Shown: in pieces, positions 49,394 to 51,548 of the stretch
How positions within the stretch are numbered: position 1 is the stretch's first letter
Layout of the letters: every line of letters starts with the position of its first letter
From: Janibacter limosus NBRC 16128
GTDB lineage: Bacteria > Actinomycetota > Actinomycetes > Actinomycetales > Dermatophilaceae
Assembly: GCF_001570985.1 (NCBI RefSeq)
Contig: NZ_BCSS01000024.1
Span: 1 to 51,548 of the forward strand
Length of the DNA stretch: 51,548 bases
Direction of reading: 5' to 3'
Notes under the pieces: model-generated
Told to the model about the DNA's origin: nothing
Seen by the model: only the letters and a program-made list of their open reading frames with translations
The model's database searches: none
Position numbers and translations under genes: made by a program

Positions 49394-49420
49394 GGGTAGT
49401 TCTCCCCCTTGGCACTACCC
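49394..49420. promoter_or_regulatory. Inverted repeat GGGTAGT-N13-ACTACCC between two uncharacterised divergent genes
   Basis: Seven-bp perfect arms in the 68-bp gap that must hold both promoters. The size fits an operator. Confidence 0.5.
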
Positions 49421-49443
49421 CCTTCGCACCGTTGACTCATCCC

Positions 49444-50895
49444 ATGACGAGCTTCCCCCTGCCGCTGCCCGCAACCGACTCCGTCCGTGGGGAGCAGCCA
49501 GCCGTGGATCTGGGCGGCGTCGTCCTGCGCTACCGGTGCGCCGACGAGGTCGCGCCCTTCGCCGGGCCGGTCATCGAGCGCTTCCGCCAGTACCACGCCT
49601 CGGGTGCACCGCTGGACGGGCAGCGCACGATCGTCGGCTTCACGGTGTGGCAGCTGCGCCAGTCCGGCCCGCCGCGCGAGTACTGGATCACTGCCTGCGA
49701 CTACGACAGCGACGACATCATCGATGTGACGACCGACGACCTGACCTTTGCGTTGTGGATCGAGGCGAGCCAGGTCGACGTCGTCGGGCGCGTGGGCGCG
49801 CACGGCGAGCAGGTGGACATGTCCTCGCGGGTGATGTTCACCAAGGCCGCGTTGAGCGTCGTCGACAAGGGACGTCCGGACGAGTTGGTCCTGGAGCGTC
49901 GTGAGCCCAAGGACGAGCAGGACTCCGGCTGGTCTGTCCGCACCGCGCAGCGGTCCGTGCTGCGCAACAAGGAGGTCGAGATCCTCGCTGGTGTCATGGC
50001 CGGCACCACGCCGTACCTGCTGCCGCACCTCGCTCTGCCGATCGGGTCGGTGGTCCGCTTCGCCGATGGCCGCTGCCTGGGCATCTGGTCGGGACAGGGT
50101 GACCTGCTGATCGACGGCGACGGCACCCGGGTCGCCTCCTCGTCGCCGTCGCGGGCGGCCTCGGACCTCGAGGTGCTCACCGAGACGGTGGACGGGGTGA
50201 GGCTGCAGGCCAGGATCGACCCTGCGATCGCACCGCTGGCCGGAGGGATCCTCGCTGCCTTCGCCGCGGGTGCGGCGGGTCCGCTGCAGGCCGGCGCGCA
50301 GATCCCCTCCTCGTACGCGACCTTCACGCTGCACGAGGGCGAAGGGGGGACCCTCCTGATCACCACCCCGGACTTCTCCTCCCCGGAGAGCTATCGCACG
50401 GCCACGACCGATGACCTCACCGCTGCCCTGTGGGCCCACGCGGCGCAGACCAAGATGGCCCGGCTGGCCGAGCTGGAGCCGCAGCGCACGCGCGCTGGCG
50501 AGACCCTCGCGATCCAGCGGGCTGCGATGGAAGCCCTCGTGATGGGGACGCCGGTCCCCTATCTGATGGAGCGGATCCCGTCGCAGGACGGCGAGGACCG
50601 GCTCGCGGACGGCACCACCCGCTCGGGCTGGTTCATCACCTCGCCGGTCGCGCAGACCGAGGAGGAGCGCGCGATCCTCAACATCGACGCGGGCGAGCTG
50701 CAGGCCTGCGACCCGATCTTCACGCCGTACTACGCGCTACCGGACCACGTGATGCTGGAGTTCGCCGAGGGCCGGCTCGCGGCCGGGCACCTGCTCGACC
50801 CGGTGAAGTTCGACGAGGTGACCTCGCAGCACCTGAGCATGACGATGGGTGAGCTCCTGGGCTCCGGGAAGGTCTCGCGGCCGCTCTTCACCTGA
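49444..50895 (+). CDS. Uncharacterised protein made of two tandem homologous halves (483 aa)
   Basis: Halves of about 230 residues align. First half: VAPFAGPVIERFRQYH, TTDDLTFALWIEASQ, YLLPHLALPIGSVVRFADGR. Second half: IAPLAGGILAAFAAGA, TTDDLTAALWAHAAQ, FTPYYALPDHVMLEFAEGR. It has no membrane helix, signal peptide or known catalytic motif; acidic residues in TTDDLT are kept in both copies. I do not recognise the domain. The ATG at 49444 is used rather than the TTG 12 nt upstream. It is divergent from another unknown gene. Confidence 0.75.
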   Translation: MTSFPLPLPATDSVRGEQPAVDLGGVVLRYRCADEVAPFAGPVIERFRQYHASGAPLDGQRTIVGFTVWQLRQSGPPREYWITACDYDSDDIIDVTTDDLTFALWIEASQVDVVGRVGAHGEQVDMSSRVMFTKAALSVVDKGRPDELVLERREPKDEQDSGWSVRTAQRSVLRNKEVEILAGVMAGTTPYLLPHLALPIGSVVRFADGRCLGIWSGQGDLLIDGDGTRVASSSPSRAASDLEVLTETVDGVRLQARIDPAIAPLAGGILAAFAAGAAGPLQAGAQIPSSYATFTLHEGEGGTLLITTPDFSSPESYRTATTDDLTAALWAHAAQTKMARLAELEPQRTRAGETLAIQRAAMEALVMGTPVPYLMERIPSQDGEDRLADGTTRSGWFITSPVAQTEEERAILNIDAGELQACDPIFTPYYALPDHVMLEFAEGRLAAGHLLDPVKFDEVTSQHLSMTMGELLGSGKVSRPLFT

Positions 50896-51041
50896 TCTCT
50901 TAGTAGTCAGCCTCCGGAAGGCAGTCGAGCCCATGGTCGACGAGCTCCCCGTCGCTGTGGCTCCACGCCTCGCACCACTCCAAGACCTGCTGTCACGTCA
51001 ACCGTCTCGAAGGGACGCCACGGCTCACGCCCGAACGACGC

Positions 51042-51548
51042 TCACCACCCGTGGCAGCGCTGCCACCGCTCGGTGACGGGCTCCCCTTCGCCGGCGACGA
51101 CCTCGTAGTGGTCGTGCTGAGCCGCCGTGGCGCAGGCGTGGATCGGCAGGATCCGCACCCGTGTCCCGACGGGCAGGTCGGGCAGCTCGCGCTCGACACC
51201 GGGGCGGATGGCGAGGACGCCGTGCTCCTGGCTCGCCCCGACCATGAGCAGGTCGGGCAGGACCTCGCCTGTGTCGGTGGAGACGAGGCCGAGGTGCTGG
51301 TCGACGGCCTGGGTACCGGTGCCGCGGTCGCTGGAGGTGGCCGTCCACCCGGCGTCGGTGAGGATCGACGCGTCGTCGGGGCCGCGGCCGATGACGGTGG
51401 CGACGACCGACAGGGCGAGGTCGTCGAGCGCGCAGACCCCGATGCCGGCCATGACGAGGTCGAAGAAGACGACATTGCCGGCGCGGACCTCGGTGACGCC
51501 GGTGAGGTCGGTCGCGGCGTGGGCGGTCGGGGTCGAGCCGACGCTCAC
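51042..51548 (-). CDS. D-serine dehydratase/D-threonine aldolase-like (DSD1 family) PLP enzyme, N-terminus beyond window
   Basis: The visible 168 residues start inside the protein: SVGSTPTAHAATDL, then VFFDLVMAGIGVCALDDLAL and the zinc-site segment RILPIHACATAAQHDHYEVV near the C-terminus (His/Cys pair as in eukaryotic-type D-serine dehydratases). The alanine-racemase-type N-terminal domain with the PLP lysine lies outside the window. The enzyme should eliminate or cleave a D-hydroxy amino acid. The 146-bp gap before the upstream gene (50896-51041) shows no convincing gene. Confidence 0.85.
   Translation of the reverse strand: MSVGSTPTAHAATDLTGVTEVRAGNVVFFDLVMAGIGVCALDDLALSVVATVIGRGPDDASILTDAGWTATSSDRGTGTQAVDQHLGLVSTDTGEVLPDLLMVGASQEHGVLAIRPGVERELPDLPVGTRVRILPIHACATAAQHDHYEVVAGEGEPVTERWQRCHGW

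Noticed and set aside
50896-51041. Short reverse frame reading QQVLEWCEAWSHSDGELVDH before the DSD1-like gene end
   Set aside because: It looks protein-like but is only about 30 codons, is closed by a TGA and lacks a start codon. A gene remnant is possible but cannot be supported.
1-51548. CRISPR arrays, tRNA or rRNA genes, prophage or transposase genes
   Set aside because: I saw no regularly spaced repeats, cloverleaf-type sequences, rRNA words or transposase motifs. The repeated CGAAGGGGG words are too irregularly spaced to be an array.

Overview
This window is high-GC actinobacterial chromosome. GTC/CTC/GCC-type codons dominate, GTG and TTG starts are common, and many genes start a few bases downstream of a TAnnnT -10 box. 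Gene content (DUF3043 and DUF4191 proteins, PadR/MarR-type regulators, a GlnR-type box, GSI-beta glutamine synthetase, a lipoate cluster) points to Micrococcales. Intrasporangiaceae/Dermatophilaceae (for example a Janibacter relative) is my inference, not a proven assignment. I see no rRNA, tRNA, CRISPR, prophage or intact insertion sequence.

Layout. 1-7.5 kb: a reverse-strand set (partial glutathionyl-hydroquinone-reductase-like protein, macro-domain protein, HIT-like protein, M20 dipeptidase), then DUF3043, gcvT with a small coupled ORF, pepA, and a Tat-type secreted protein split by an apparent frameshift. 7.6-19.1 kb: the lipoate and 2-oxo-acid dehydrogenase block (lpd, E2 with two lipoyl domains, lipB, lipA) with a TIGR01777 epimerase, a membrane serine/threonine kinase, peptidase E, DUF4191 and an M18 aminopeptidase. 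19.2-27.1 kb: a tightly overlapping six-gene operon of three glycosyltransferases, one ABC exporter and two divergent phosphotransferases. This is the best candidate for an uncharacterised glycoconjugate synthesis/export system. 27-31.6 kb: an RDD membrane protein, glnA behind a four-half-site GlnR-type box, a 91-nt near-palindrome, a uronate-dehydrogenase-like enzyme and a CoA-transferase. 31.7-38 kb: a MarR regulator between two MFS transporters with a central palindromic operator, then a pair of overlapping SPFH-domain genes. 38-45 kb: a Fic protein with its own palindromic operator, PadR, SnoaL-like, GDSL and FadH-like genes, then LysR divergent from a YeiH-type transporter. 45-51.5 kb: an accessory-like tail with two gene remnants, small hydrolases and an uncharacterised divergent gene pair, one member of which is an internal duplication. 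It ends in a partial D-serine dehydratase-like gene.

Two signals cut across the genes. (1) Fourteen genes have a TAnnnT box 6-8 nt before the start codon, which predicts leaderless mRNAs. (2) The nonamer CGAAGGGGG occurs at least 26 times on the two strands, and paired copies build several of the hairpins. Coordinates come from reading the sequence; domain calls rest on recognised motifs, not database searches.
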